Of a stretch of DNA of 62,000 bases, positions 1-12,161 are shown in pieces. The number at the start of each line of letters is the position of its first letter. The stretch's first letter is position 1. Source of the stretch: Apostichopus japonicus (lineage: Eukaryota > Echinodermata > Holothuroidea > Aspidochirotida > Stichopodidae); assembly GCF_037975245.1 (NCBI RefSeq), contig NC_092568.1, positions 3,855,001 through 3,917,000 on the forward strand. The letters run 5' to 3'. The position numbers and the translations under genes are program-made. The notes beneath the pieces were generated by a model, which was given only the letters and a program-made list of their open reading frames with translations, did no database searches and was not told the DNA's origin.

Positions 1-2820
1 TAAAACGAATTTGTTTGGTTAGATTCTTATCTGCAAGATATTTAATTAATTTAAACAAAACACTCCTGCACTCATTTATTGATCAGTCATAATGAACTAT
101 TCCGTCAGTGCCTGAACATAACATAGAAATGAATGAACATAACATAGAAATTTGCCTTCTGACAACTATTATTTCCTATCAGTTGGTATCTTTTCGTATT
201 CAAGCAAAGTCAGAGCAGCAAAGATATACAAGCAAGTTGTATGATTTATATAAATTGAAACTATACCGTGCAGCTAATAAAAACAGCTACAATGTATTGG
301 GGTTATGGCATGGAACGCTAAAGCAACTGTAGGCTAAATATTCCTAATATATTCAGCAGTAATAATGTTAAACAGGCTTATTGGAACCCTTACTTCGATT
401 GAAGAGGATTGTCTTTATCTGATCAAGTTACAACTCTGACTTACTTACATAGCTCATACATATTTCAACTATGTTCATTCACGCAACATTTATACTTTTA
501 GGTCAGTTTTTTAGTTTAACTTATACAAAACATTTTTATCTCTATAATGACCTTATGAAAAATCCACATGTCTTTGATGAAGGTATCATATTTCTATCAT
601 ATTTCTCAATGATTAGCATATCTCTATATGTTTATACATATAAGACATATATCTGTGATTACCTTTTGAAAATCCAAATGATTTTGGTTAAAGTGAAGAA
701 ACATTCATGTCCCTATGGTAAACGTATAAACATATTCATATTTGTATTATTTACGGAAAGAAGGCAGGATCTCAAAACAATTTGAGGACTATACCATACA
801 AATATTTACGTAAGATTGGAAATAGCAATAAAGTTCTATATATATATATACGTTTTACAACTTTACAGTGCTATTGCATAAGTCACCGGAATCATGTATT
901 AGCAATTCATGTGTTGCAAATGCACCGCAAAACACCCGTGGATGGCAATCAAGGAAAACAACTTCATAAGTTTATTAAAGCTCAATAATAATTATTATAC
1001 TTTTGTTGTGGAATACACTTTTTTATAGTCTTTTTTACTCTAATTTATTATGTACGTCAATGGAAGCTATAGATATTCCAGATATTCTCGTCATACTAGA
1101 CTTCGACATTGATAGGTGAGTTACTTTCAATGTTGTCGAACTTTGGTTCTGCTAATGCTTTTTCCAACCATGAATTATCCAACTAATATTCGTTCTATTG
1201 TTGAAAACATAGCGTTTCGTATATATAACTAACCCGCGGGTGGAGTTACTCAAATAATAGCTTTCTGCTTTGATCAAACAGTAATCTTATCAATTTGAGT
1301 AAAAAAAAAGTATAAAAATATGTAAAAACAGTAATTGTCAGAAGTAATAAAAATGTTGCAGAATTTTTTCCAAATTGAATAAAACGCTGAGAGTGAAATT
1401 TGTTCCTTCTACTTAAACTTTGTATTAGTATATTATGCGCTCTAAATGAATGTTGATGAATGGACAGATGAATCAAGTGATAAGGGCAAATTGTGATGGA
1501 AAGAAGAAATTCACGTCATGTAGTGTCGGTGAAATGATTTAGTATTTGGTGAATAAGTTGCTTTCATGTAGCAAAACTCTTTCAAATGTTGTTTCATGCA
1601 AGAAGTGTCACAAACTTAAAAGAACGATTCAAAGACTGTATTGTCAACTGACTTCCTTACTGAATAGTGTTGTCGTACTTGTTACAGGAATCACAACATA
1701 TATCAGCTTTCATTCTGGTGTGATTATTTCAGTTGCACGATTTTATTCTGTACTTCCAATAAATGTCGGATGTAAGACACAATACCCACGATACATAATG
1801 AATTTTGTAGTGGCAAAGAGGCGTTTGTTCAAGGTGCTTCAACTTTCGCACCTGAAATGATAATTTCGGATTTATAGCCAGATAGTCGTGAAACCTAACT
1901 TACCAAGGACTCAACATGCTCTGGAATATGTATATAAATATATATATCTGAAATATGTATTTTATACGACTCGGGAATGAATGATTACACTCATAAATTG
2001 GGAATTTATTTGAATCCGTAACACAACTCCTTGTTCTGTAGGATCCTTTTTAATTTTGTGATACTTTTTAACAAATTAAAGTTATAGGTGATATACTTTG
2101 TAGAAAAGCGTGTCGTTTTGATGATTACGATGTTTCTTAGAGTAGTTTTATTATTAATAAATAGGATTATCAGAAAATTAGTAAACGCAAAATTAATTAT
2201 GAAGAAGGATATACGGGTTCTTGTATCGTAAGCTAACGTGTCAGAAATGACGTCACTGGAGGAGAGCTTCGGGGTTCAATCAAGCTGTGGATAAATGTAT
2301 TCTTTTATTTGTCAATAGACGAGATGGCTTTAAAGTGTAATATTTAAGAACAAATAAATTAATCTTCTTGTGGTTGTTTAATTATGAGATTCAAGATATA
2401 AAAATACATTGATGTGGCACATCGTGAATTGAAGTCTCATTACGCTACTGAGAAACTTTTATTCATTATGTTAACCATTTCGGTAAGTCTTGGCCTTCTG
2501 CATACAGATTTATTTTACCGAAATTTGAGTCAAATTTTTCACCGGGCTATGTAATATTCAGACAGATCCCTATGATATAGAAAAACAAAGAAAACAAAGA
2601 AAACAAAATCGTGTTTACAAATTTAATGTAAGCAATTTACTTCGTTCACAAAACTCCGTTACTGATGTCGCAATTGCAACCTTTATTCTAAATTGGTAAA
2701 TAAAAGAAGCATCTGATGATCTTAGTAGATATTGTTGTGTCAATTTGCGAGTATGATTGGTATCCAAGTAACAGTAAAATTCGGATTCAAGTGCAGAATA
2801 ATAAACACGTCTATTTGACC
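1..2820. other. No recognisable gene
   Basis: AT-rich DNA. The open frames here (for example 471-785 and 1546-1860 on +, 1246-1476 on -) have no recognisable motif, no convincing splice context and base composition like the surrounding DNA. I see no RNA gene or large repeat. Confidence 0.5.
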
Positions 2821-2853
2821 GAGTTTACACAGATCAGTCGATGCATGGATACT

Positions 2854-3562
2854 TTAGTCCGATCGTTTAGTTATACCAAAGAATGCCATTGATTTCATAA
2901 TGGTACTTGATCCCGCCTCCGGTTGAAGGAGGAGTAAACGAAATCCGGGTGAAATGGTTTCTATTTCCATTGAAATTTTAAAAATGTTTGATCTTTTGAC
3001 TTTCAAGACGACTGGCAAAATGTTCGGTGCGTCTTTTTGGACCACTGAAGCAATATCACGAACGTTCAAACAAAACTAATTGTTGACATCCTGGTGGCGA
3101 GAGCCAAAATTTAAAATTTGGCTTACAGGCCCCACGCTGTAGTTCTTGACATATAATTTCTCAACTTCATGTCGAACGATACGACGTGTATGGTAGCTCA
3201 CATGAATCTATTTGACTGCCAATGCGAGTATGTAACTAATCTTCACCATTACAAGTGACGAGATGACTGCCAAGTCTGCCATTACAGATGAGTGTGTGAG
3301 CAGGGTTGTACGGAAAGGCATGCAATGTTTGCCTTGGGGAAGTCTGATCGGTCACGTTCGTAAAAGCTAACAAGTGCAAGAGAGTACTGTGAAATTCCTT
3401 TTTGGATTATTGCAGAGGAACTGTATGGACACGGCAAGGCCAGATCCAGAGAATCTTTTTTGAACCCATGAATCGTACCTATTCCAAAGCCTAAATCACG
3501 TGTTAATCAATATCTAAAGCTTCCGGGAAATGAAGGCTTGTCAGGTAGAAACAATTGCGGAC
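2854..3562 (-). pseudogene. Decayed copy C of an unrecognised secreted-protein gene (second-exon part)
   Basis: Read on the minus strand, this segment matches the second exon of the better preserved copy at 14194-14915. It has the same start just after an AG acceptor (exon base at 3562), the same opening residues (Gly-Pro-x-Leu-x-Leu-Pro), a shared mid segment resembling YERDRSDFPK, and the same end segment resembling ISPGFRLLLLQ. Several frameshifts and stops break it; only the last 71 codons (3069-2854) are open. I found no first exon upstream on the minus strand between 3575 and 5000. The function is not recognised. The homology to the 14.2 kb copy is clear by eye. Confidence 0.6.
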
Positions 3563-3579
3563 CTGTTCGTGAGATAAAG

Positions 3580-5560
3580 ATAAACCGTCTAAGAATTGTA
3601 AACGCACTTCAACATTGTCAATCGAATTTGTTATTTGCGTTTCCCCTGTTATTTCAAACTGAACTTTTATTCTGAATCTGAAGTTTTAATGAATGTTTTT
3701 ACCCGTTGCTAATTGCATTTGTCAAGTGAGAAACAATTATAGAAACGAATGTAGTTTATAGATAGAAATTCATTCTTATTAAAATAATGCGTCATGTGGG
3801 CCTAGTGGTTTTGTTTTAAATGGCAGTTCTCGACACAAACTGTGTTTCCAAGATCTTGTTTCTTAAAAAACACTGACAGGTATCCTGAAAGTCCTTCTCA
3901 TTATCACTCATCCAGGGCAACGAGGGATTGTGTGCTATATCTCCCTAATCACATTATCATACTTTGCCGTATATTTGAAAACATCTAAAAATATCAGATG
4001 AAAGTTCTTCTGATGAAATGTACAAAAGTTTACGTCAACCTATAAGGAACGAAATTCTTTTGGAGTTTCGTTTTCTTCTTGTTTTCTTTCTATGTAATGA
4101 GGAAAAAGGTGAGGCTTTCCAAGTTAACGAAACTTCTTTATTCCTTAATTTACCAGATAGCTACACTCATTGGTCCGTGACGGGATGCACTCGAACTTCC
4201 AAGACGATTTAGAGTCATATTTGTACAACCTCATAAATATTCTAGCTATCTGGCATTTTGAGCAAGTCAATAATATGCTTTCGTAACCTTTAACAGACGT
4301 CCCTATGTACTTTGCGAGCAAAGAAACGTAATGTGATTAGATGTAGAATTTCGATGTGAGTTGTCGGAAAAAATTGAAATATACATATGTTAGATCTGTA
4401 ATTTTCTTGGCGTTTCTCAACTTAACCGTTACAACTGTTCCAAAGCTGCTTGCCATTTTTCAATTTGAGTCTTTTACTGAATGGCTGAATAATTTACAAT
4501 TCCATTAAGATTGATCGGAAACCATTATGAACGTCTTCGAAAATTGACATTCCTGACAGAGCTGCTCTTTCAATAGCTATAAAGAAGATTTTAATCTCTG
4601 ACAGTTAGCTTTGTCTTCAGAGTTAATGCGCCGGTAATGACCTGTTAATCTCTGTCCAAGTTAAAACAAACATTCGTTTGCAGGTTGTGAATATTATCAC
4701 AGGTTACGTTCTCTGCATGTGTCACTCAGAACGTTGGTCACGGAGGATATTAGTCTGCCAAACAAACAAAAAATTGACAGATCCCTCTGATTTTGGTCAG
4801 AAGTGTAATCTATGATCCATTTTAGCATCATTGTTTTATATGTCACGTGGATTATTTCATAACACCGTCTTATTGAACAACTAACAACTCATCTTTCTAT
4901 CATCTACTTTATCAACTGAGTGTAGTTGATGTAAAGGTGTGAAACATCAGTGGGGGTTTCTTGAGGATAGTATCAATTCAATGTGGTTTAAGATAACAGT
5001 TTAGTTATGGAATAACCTATATAAACACATATATTATAGTGGGGTTGAAACCCTATGCCCCGTGACCATATCTCTGAACCAAGGTTTCTTGGTCTGTAAT
5101 GATGCATTATGGTATATCAAACAATTTAAGCTCCTATATACCTTGGCTTAGGGTCAGCAACTTTTTATATGGCCGTTGCTATGGCAACCACCCCAAAACA
5201 GTAAAATCATCTGTAACTTCTAAAATAATGAAAGAAAACTAGTGATGATGGTGTCAAAACATAGGTAAATGTGGGTATTGATTTGACCCTTAAGCCCACG
5301 TCTAGGTCGAATGTGACCCACTTCTTCCCCGTGTCACGCCCAACTCGAAACTGCCATAAGGTACCGGGAAAATCGGGCAGCAGGATGCAGGGGCACTGGG
5401 ACGTGACGACCCGCGCTGTTCCGAACACAAAGGGTCAGACTGAAGCCTTCTCTCGGCAATTGTCGCGCAAATCCCACCGTGCTTATCAAGAGCCGTGGCT
5501 AAGGGGTTAAGACCGATGCTGACGTCATCTGCCCTCCCGATGACATCATCATCGGTCTTA
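3580..5560. other. No recognisable gene
   Basis: AT-rich non-coding DNA. Short open frames at 4018-4212 and 5207-5510 show no motif. The stretch 5270-5560 is more GC-rich than its surroundings but has no identifiable product. It lies directly before the broken gene that starts near 5583. Confidence 0.4.
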
Positions 5561-5582
5561 AATCAAATTAATGACCGAGCAC

Positions 5583-7570
5583 CATGTATTTATCCCCATT
5601 CATGAAAAAGTTTATGAGAAATTTGAATAAGCCAAAGCTCCTGGTAATGACATGGTATCTTTTTGGCTGTCTTACATGGAAATGACAAACATCCTGATGA
5701 TGAACATTCGTTCTCTACGCAGTCAGACCTTTGATGAATTTCTTAGGTCAATGAAGGAGATGTTACTTTGGTGGAAGATTAACGATAATGACAAGTACTC
5801 AAGACTTTCTTCCAGGTCATTGGCAACACTTGTCGGTTTAAATGAAGAGCAGCGTGCATATTTAATGAGCCACTTTGCCCATTCAATGACAGGAAATCTA
5901 TATTCGGGACTTGGACCAATGGATAGAATGCACAATGAACAAGGGTTCAAAGTTGATGACAGGTTGGCACTTCATTCTCAAAAATGACAAACAACTTCCG
6001 ACGAATATTCAATTGTGCTAACCACTTGTGCAGAATTCGTGCAGAAACTAATCGGACGATGTCTATAAAGACATCCACACATGAACATTCACAATGAGCA
6101 CCAGCTCGGATCTACAGAACCTCTTCAAATTCATGGAGGAATTTCAATGTAATCCATTTGACCCTAACACACCAGTATATCGCTCACTTCAGTCTGGCAC
6201 GCTAGCTCCAGCAGAATTAATAGAAGATGTTAACTATGAAGAGGGAGTTCGTCAATCGAACACATTTCTGGAAAATAGAGTCTACAGGAAGACTGAATTA
6301 TTATATGATACAATTTCAAGGAATAAAAGGTGGAATTTTTCCAAGATTCAGAAGAAGGCTTCAAAATCAAAGTCTGCAACTATTTATCTGAAGCAAATGG
6401 AAAAAAGATGGCTTGGCTTTAGTAATCAGTTTAGCCACACACAGCGATAGCATCACGCTCGTGAAGGTCTTATGAAACAAGGTAACAGAAGAGTGTTTAA
6501 GTATCTTCAATCCAAATGGTACATTTGGGAAAGCACAGAAAAGCAAATTACAATCTTGCATGACCAAAAAGACAGAGAGTGTAACCAATTACATTATACT
6601 TGAAGACGGTGGTATGATATAACGATCAGCAATACCATACAAAGCTGACAGAGAGGGAAAAGTTGATGGCTGGATTTGGCAGTACTATATTGATAGGTGC
6701 ATCAATATGGTGTTTTCCAAACACACCAATGCAAAGAAAAAACTGGGTCAATGATCCTTTTGATGATGACACCGCCTCTAATTTGAGGAGAGAGAAAGAA
6801 GATCTGCCATTCATGGTCAAGTTGCAAACGTGTATCCAAAACTGCACGAGTCATTTCCAACAACAGAAACTTCATGAAAATTTAATAAAGACTAGACTGA
6901 TGGATGATGAAAGAAGCAAAAGGATACTTGTGATTATTTCTGCTGCATATGCATACTTCAACATCTCCAAGAACAAAGAAGCACCAACCCTTAAGTGCAG
7001 ACAAGCAGAAGCTGACACAAAGAAATTTACACTATGCAATAAGTTCATCCAGGAATGGTTTGTGAAGCTGTGCTAGCGGGTTCCCCCAGTCGTCATTGAT
7101 GCTCAAGACACTGATTTGTATACACAGGCAGCATATGTTGCCCACAGGCTACTAACTATCTTATACATGTATAAGAACCGAGAGTTCATCAACTGTAAGC
7201 ATCTGCTGCCAGAAGATCACTTTAAATCAATTATGCAATTCCACACACTGACAAGCTGTGATAGTAATTCGTCGTGCTATGGCCACGATAACGGCACAAT
7301 TTACGATAAACTAGATGAAGAAGAAATCAAGTTGCTCCAGGAATGTGGTAGTTCCCTAGAATTGAGCTATCAGTTATCAAGGACCTAACTAAGTTTGTCA
7401 TTATTTATGTCTATGGTGACAAATCTAGTGAATCACTGTGCCAAGCTAGAGTGAAAATGTGGAAGAAGTCTTCTTCCAGATGAAGATACCCTCTTACATC
7501 ATATCGAGAGGGCAAACTACTTGTCTTATCTACAACTACACTATCAATTCGTCAATCATCCCTCACCCAT
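5583..7570 (+). pseudogene. Broken copy of a repetitive metazoan gene family (mobile-element-like), C-terminal half
   Basis: Four consecutive + strand open pieces (5652-5987, 6094-6450, 6663-7076, 7116-7388) and the out-of-frame DNA between and after them read as one long protein interrupted by stops and frameshifts. Recognisable blocks in order are a MEMTNILMMNIRSLRSQ-type segment, FAHSMTGNLYSGL, NPFDPNTPVYRSLQSG, VYRKTELLYDTISRN, a QAEADT segment, FHTLTSCDSNSS, and a tail with DEDTL, ANYLSYLQLHY and HPSPI. I know this order from a large, uncharacterised, high-copy protein family found in cnidarians, molluscs and echinoderms; related members carry a FHAFTGCDT-like motif where this copy has FHTLTSCDS. 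High copy number and frequent decay suggest a transposon-linked gene, but I do not know its activity. The N-terminal half is missing, and at least four disruptions make a functional product very unlikely. Confidence 0.7.
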
Positions 7571-9618
7571 TGTAATAGTAAATACATGATAAGTAGAACT
7601 TGTTAAAAATACGCGCAATTATGTGAGAGACAGTCTTTCTTTGAAGAATTACTGTAAAATAATGAACATCAGGCCATGGTTTGTCGAATTTTGTCGCATG
7701 TCAACGAAAATCTACGTCGGGCTTAAAATATGCGGGTGCAATAACTACGGAAAGGATACGCACTTAACAGTTAATGGAGGACAACAAATTATTACTTTCC
7801 GTTATACATCATATATAATTATGTATAGGCCTATATATATATATATATAGTAACGTTTTGAAGACAATTAAATATAAAAGAACGCAGATTTATTTAATAC
7901 ACATGGAATCGACGGGTTAACATTTCGTGCACTACCTTTTTAATTAAGTTACCTAACAAACTAACTAAAAAATTGAATACGAAAACCATGGTAAAATTGT
8001 AAGAAAAATACGGGTTAAGGTTTTCGTGCACTACCTTTTTAATTAAGCAACCTAAGAAACTAACAAAAGAATTGAATACAAAACCCATGGTAAAATTGTA
8101 AAAGAAATCAATTGAATATTCATAAACATTTAAACATGAAATAGCTTTGTAACATCATTGTAAATTGTGATGGATAATTCATAAAATAACTAATAAATAG
8201 CGTCTTTAAATAATTACCGAATTAAGGTTTACGTGGAACTGTTTCTTGTAATTTTTCTACGACACTCTGTTGAAGCTTTATCCAAAGAACTGAAGATTTT
8301 CTTTATTTCTTAGTCTCTAGTTTAGAGATAATCAGGAAATCATATCAGTAAGTGAAAAGAAGGGGCCTAAAACAAACAATGGATGTACTAGGGTAAATAA
8401 TGTTAGGAATGATTACTAACGCTTGATTGAATTGAACATAATTTGCATTTTACTATTGAACTGTGCATATATGAGGGAAGGAAAAGAAGTTGTTTAAAAG
8501 AGGATGGCGAGATAAAGGGACGAGGGATTTCATAAGGTAGGGGTGGGAGATTGGAGAGGTTGAAATCACACATGGCTGTCGAAAAATTCAAAGTTGTTAG
8601 TCTGAACTTGGATTTAGCTCAGACTTAACCAGTGTCTGTACTACTATAGTTGCATAGGACTGGGAATGGCTGGGCTGGTGTACTCGTAACCAGGGAGCTG
8701 CTTGAAATGGAATCTTCTGGATTCTCCTGCAGCTCCTCCAAGTTTCTGGATGTGAGATATATTTATTGATACTCATATCCACATCACTATATAAAGTATA
8801 AGTCTGGTACCAGTAAAAGATTGATAGAAAAAAGTTTTTATGTATGCAATGCATATGATTGAGCTTTCGGATAGGCGTGTAGTTTGAAGGCATATCACTG
8901 CAAATGAACAAATAGCCTTTCATTATCAAATGATCAGTAATGAATAAGAACAATAAAAAAGTGATAACAAGGATAGGGTTATTGAATTTGTAAGTTCATT
9001 TTATAATATAGACTAGTGTATAAAATATAACACGGATATAACTGCAAAACTACATGGCCTCGATCAAATTAGCTGTTCTTTTATACATCCTGTCCTTCTA
9101 TAATAACAATTAACGTCAAGCTTTGAAATAAGAAAACTCGTTAGTCGTTGTAATTAGAGGTACATGTGCATGGGGTACAAATATAATTTCTTTAACTATT
9201 ATACTTCTCACGGTCATACATATGAAACGCTGACAATTTCAAGACCATAAAGTATAGAATGGTAACCTTTATGCTGTATCTTGTGTTCTGTGGAAATAGT
9301 GTTACTCTGACAAAGTCCTGATCCAACGAAGAGATTTATGTTATGACACATCAATAATGACCTCAATTACAAACGGACTACAATATTATTGTTAATATAA
9401 TATCAATTGTTTGTATATATCGAACAAAGTAATATAATGAACTTAGCTTCCAAGATTCAGCCATATTTTGTATCCTTACTTCCTTGTGCAATATAATGGA
9501 AGAAAGTAATTAACCATAATATTAATGGGATTGTATCTTTCCCCTAAAGTTGTCGAGGCTGCGTGATACTAAATTGAACGTTAATTGTAGCCTAAAGTGG
9601 AAACGATAAACATGTATG
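7571..9618. other. Non-coding DNA
   Basis: No gene is supported. A short (TA)n run lies at 7832-7848 and a tandem duplication at 7924-8101. The open frames on the minus strand at 8403-8591 and 8597-8953 have no recognisable features. Confidence 0.4.
7924..8101. repeat. Tandem duplication, period about 99 bp
   Basis: Two 79-bp units, 7924-8002 and 8023-8101, both beginning ttcgtgcactacctttttaa and ending atggtaaaattgtaa. They differ at roughly 9 positions and are separated by 20 bp. Confidence 0.9.
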
Positions 9619-9704
9619 CTTATTCTTCTTAACTGAAGGAATGTGAGAGTTTTACATACATCTTATTCTTCTTAACTGAAGGAATGTGAGAGTTTTACAT
9701 ACAT
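9619..9704. repeat. Perfect 43-bp tandem duplication
   Basis: Units 9619-9661 and 9662-9704 appear identical. Perfect identity suggests a recent duplication or an assembly artefact. Confidence 0.9.
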
Positions 9705-9727
9705 CAGTCGATACATGGATAAATCAC

Positions 9728-9970
9728 CATGTATGTATGTATGTATTTTAGATCCTCCTGCAAGCACGACCTCGCGAATAAGCCATCATTGACTTATCAA
9801 AGCCACCGGCTCACCGAAGTCAGTCTCTTAGATTCATATTTTAACGTCCATGATTATGAATTGTCAATTTTCAACAAATCTGTAACTGGACGACATACAT
9901 TAATCTTGGAGAGTCTCGAACTCGGGACCTTATGATTGAAAGGCACCGGCGTCAACCACTGAGCACAGTC
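9728..9970 (-). mobile_element. tRNA-derived SINE, minus-strand copy
   Basis: Reverse complement of the SINE at 13314-13588. The tRNA-like head lies at the right: an A-box-like stretch (complement of gtcaaccactgagc) and a B-box-like GAGTTCGAGAC (complement near 9911-9925). A (TACA)n-type tail at 9728-9748 marks the 3' end. Same internal body as the plus-strand copy, including the segment reading as a complement of ATTGACAATTCATAATCATG. It sits next to copy A of the secreted-protein pseudogene. Confidence 0.8.
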
Positions 9971-9989
9971 ACATCGTGTAATTCCCAAA

Positions 9990-10205
9990 TCCGGTAACAG
10001 TCGATACGAAGATGATCGGAACCTCCATCGGTTGAAGGAGAAGAGATTGAAATCCGGGAGAAATAGCTGCTATTTATATCGAAGCTACAAAGAACTTGAT
10101 CATTCGAGTTCCAAGCGGATTGACTAACAATCGTGGCGGCTTTATAGACATCATCAGCAATATCTCGAACGGTCGAACAAAAGTAATTGTTGACGTCTTG
10201 AAAGT
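9990..10205 (-). pseudogene. Decayed copy A of the unrecognised secreted-protein gene (3' end of second exon)
   Basis: Minus-strand remnant aligned by eye to 14240-14460. It retains the segment with 'cggttgaaggagaagagatt' and the adjoining 'gaaatccgggagaaatagc' next to it, plus the downstream match to the region encoding the C-terminal cysteine-containing part. Only about 200 bp survives and no open frame runs through it. It marks duplicated block A as a relative of the 14-20 kb block. Confidence 0.6.
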
Positions 10206-10715
10206 GATCAATATATTTAAAAAAATGAGGCGTAGAGGCATGTAGCTAATACGTTTATAGCTAATACGCGCTTAAATCTGTGAACGAATATAACATATTT
10301 TTCACCGTCTGGTAAAATATTGGGTAAACAGGCAACCTATTAATTGTAAGTGTTAGACATAGAACCTTCAAATGTGTCCAGAGATAAAAGGTTGCATAGG
10401 GTGCAAATAAAAGTGGCACTGACACAATAAAAGTGTACACTGACATCTAATCAACAGAGGGCGCTAAAACACAAATTTAGTTCCGCTGTTTGAACACATG
10501 CAAGTCCAATATTCATTATAGTATCAGTGGTTACCTGCAAGAAAGCACCGCAGTAAATCCTATCAAAGAGGTCAGTATGACAATTCTATAAGAAGGTTGT
10601 TATTAAGCATAAAACACATTGGCATTACTGGTAGACGAACCGTAACTGCATCCAACCAGGTAGATGTAACGGACCACTTGTTCTGATTGGTTGTTGGTAA
10701 GGGGCACACACTTAC

Positions 10716-10769
10716 GTACCCTAATACAAAAGCGAAAGAAAACAGTGTAATTGATAATGATCTTTTCAT
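10716..10769 (-). other. Possible signal-peptide exon in duplicated block A
   Basis: On the minus strand an ATG at 10769 opens 18 codons with a basic start and hydrophobic core (MKRSLSITLFSFAFVLGY), followed at once by a consensus donor GTAAGT at 10715-10710. This looks like a secretory first exon. In sister block B the equivalent frame near 18440 has early stops. The phase 0 donor does not match the phase 1 acceptor of the family's known second exon, so an intermediate exon, or coincidence, would be required. Confidence 0.25.
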
Positions 10770-11134
10770 GTATCCTGTGGTCTATGGTTCATAATGTGTG
10801 GGATCGATTTCAATCTGGAAAACATTTCAAAGAGAAAGCAAATTTCAAAATGGATTGACTTCGGCTGTAAATTTTGAGGATTTGGAGGATTAACTTAACA
10901 GTTTTGTGAGTATTATAGCCTACTTATTATTTTATTTACTTCCTTGTCTGTATAAATCTACCGTATCGTCTAAATATACCGGGTTGTGGTTGCAGAAAAA
11001 TTCTTAACGAGCAGCCAGCCATCTTTACACATAGTGTGCTACGAGTACTAATAAATACTACTACAAATCGTGCTAGTTGATAGGCGTTCGAGAACAGTTA
11101 TTTGCAAAGGATCGAAAGTGGACGTTTCAACAGT

Positions 11135-11518
11135 TCACGTTTCTTCTCTGTTCTGACACTCTTTGATTATATCCCTTGCATATTCAGTCCTGTTGAATAA
11201 TTTAATTGACTTGGTATTCCACGTCTTCATTAAGGCTAAAGTAAGCACGAACGTTCTGTACATAATGAAAAAAGAACTTGCAAACTGCAAATCAAGTGAT
11301 TTCGTTTTCGTTGATGTCAAAAGCTTTCTCCGGTTCCCGTAAATGTATGTCAATGATATTATACAATATACAGGGAGGCGAAGTTGCAAGATTGGAATCG
11401 CTCCTAGGGAGTTGCCTATGTATGCACCATAAAACAGAATAATGTCAGTGATTACAGCAACTTCTGAACAACTTGCAAAGTATGTTAGTGTGTCAAATTG
11501 TGTGAAGCAGCAAATCAA
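11135..11518 (-). other. Hydrophobic open frame shared by the duplicated blocks
   Basis: 127 codons open on the minus strand. The central about 70 codons match the open frame at 19771-20157 with few replacements (shared segments GNSLGAIPILQLRLP and IISLTYIYGNRRKLL). The protein would have two hydrophobic stretches. I recognise no family. Shared openness in two diverged copies is mild support for past coding use, but the frames diverge toward both ends. Confidence 0.25.
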
Positions 11519-11553
11519 GAACAGTGGCGGGTAACTTCGACTACATGATAGAA

Positions 11554-12161
11554 CACCCGATACGCATAGCTAGTACAGTAACTACTGTTCATGTTCAACA
11601 GCCGTGCATCAGTAGCTACTGCGCTGTGTTCGCAACACGGTAACATGTGTAACAGGTGGCACAGTAATTACTGCAAAGCTGTTACACGATGAACTGCGGT
11701 GATCTTATACTGCATGCGAGATTCAGATGGTAGCCTAGCTTTTCTCTAATCGTATTACTAAATTCATTTGATTGAAACATTCTTCACGGACAGGTGAGTG
11801 TGTGCAAATAGATACAAAACAGATACAAAAAATGGGACCTAATAAGGGGGAGGGGGAACCTAGATTGGCCTTATGGGTGGTTCCACGTCTTAATTAGGTC
11901 TTAATATAGTAATAGTTTACACCATAATGACTCGACAGCGCTACTATACAGTACTACTACTAGTACCCCATCGTCATACTCAAAGACTCCTTGTCTAGTC
12001 GCGCAGTTCTTTGTCTTACATGGGAACGTGAAACAGCTTTGCAGTAATTATTGTGCCATCTGTTTCACATGTTACCGTGTTACGAACACAGCGCAGTAGC
12101 TACTGATGCACGGTTGTGGAACATGAAGAGTAGTTACTGTACTAGCTATGAATCTCGGGTG
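11554..12161. mobile_element. 608-bp terminal-inverted-repeat element (non-autonomous DNA transposon)
   Basis: Left arm 11554-11688 and right arm 12027-12161 are inverted copies of each other, about 135 bp and roughly 90 percent identical, starting CACCCGA and ending TCGGGTG. The flanks are GATAGAA (11547-11553) and GATAGAT (12162-12168), a likely 6-7 bp target duplication. Sister block B has a single GATAGAC at about 20082 with continuous flanking similarity, which is an empty site. The interior has no transposase frame, so it would need a transposase in trans. The superfamily is not determined. Confidence 0.85.

Noticed and set aside
7894-8088. 64-codon minus-strand frame with an internal repeat
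   Set aside because: The repeat in the protein simply reflects the 99-bp tandem DNA duplication; no homology recognised.
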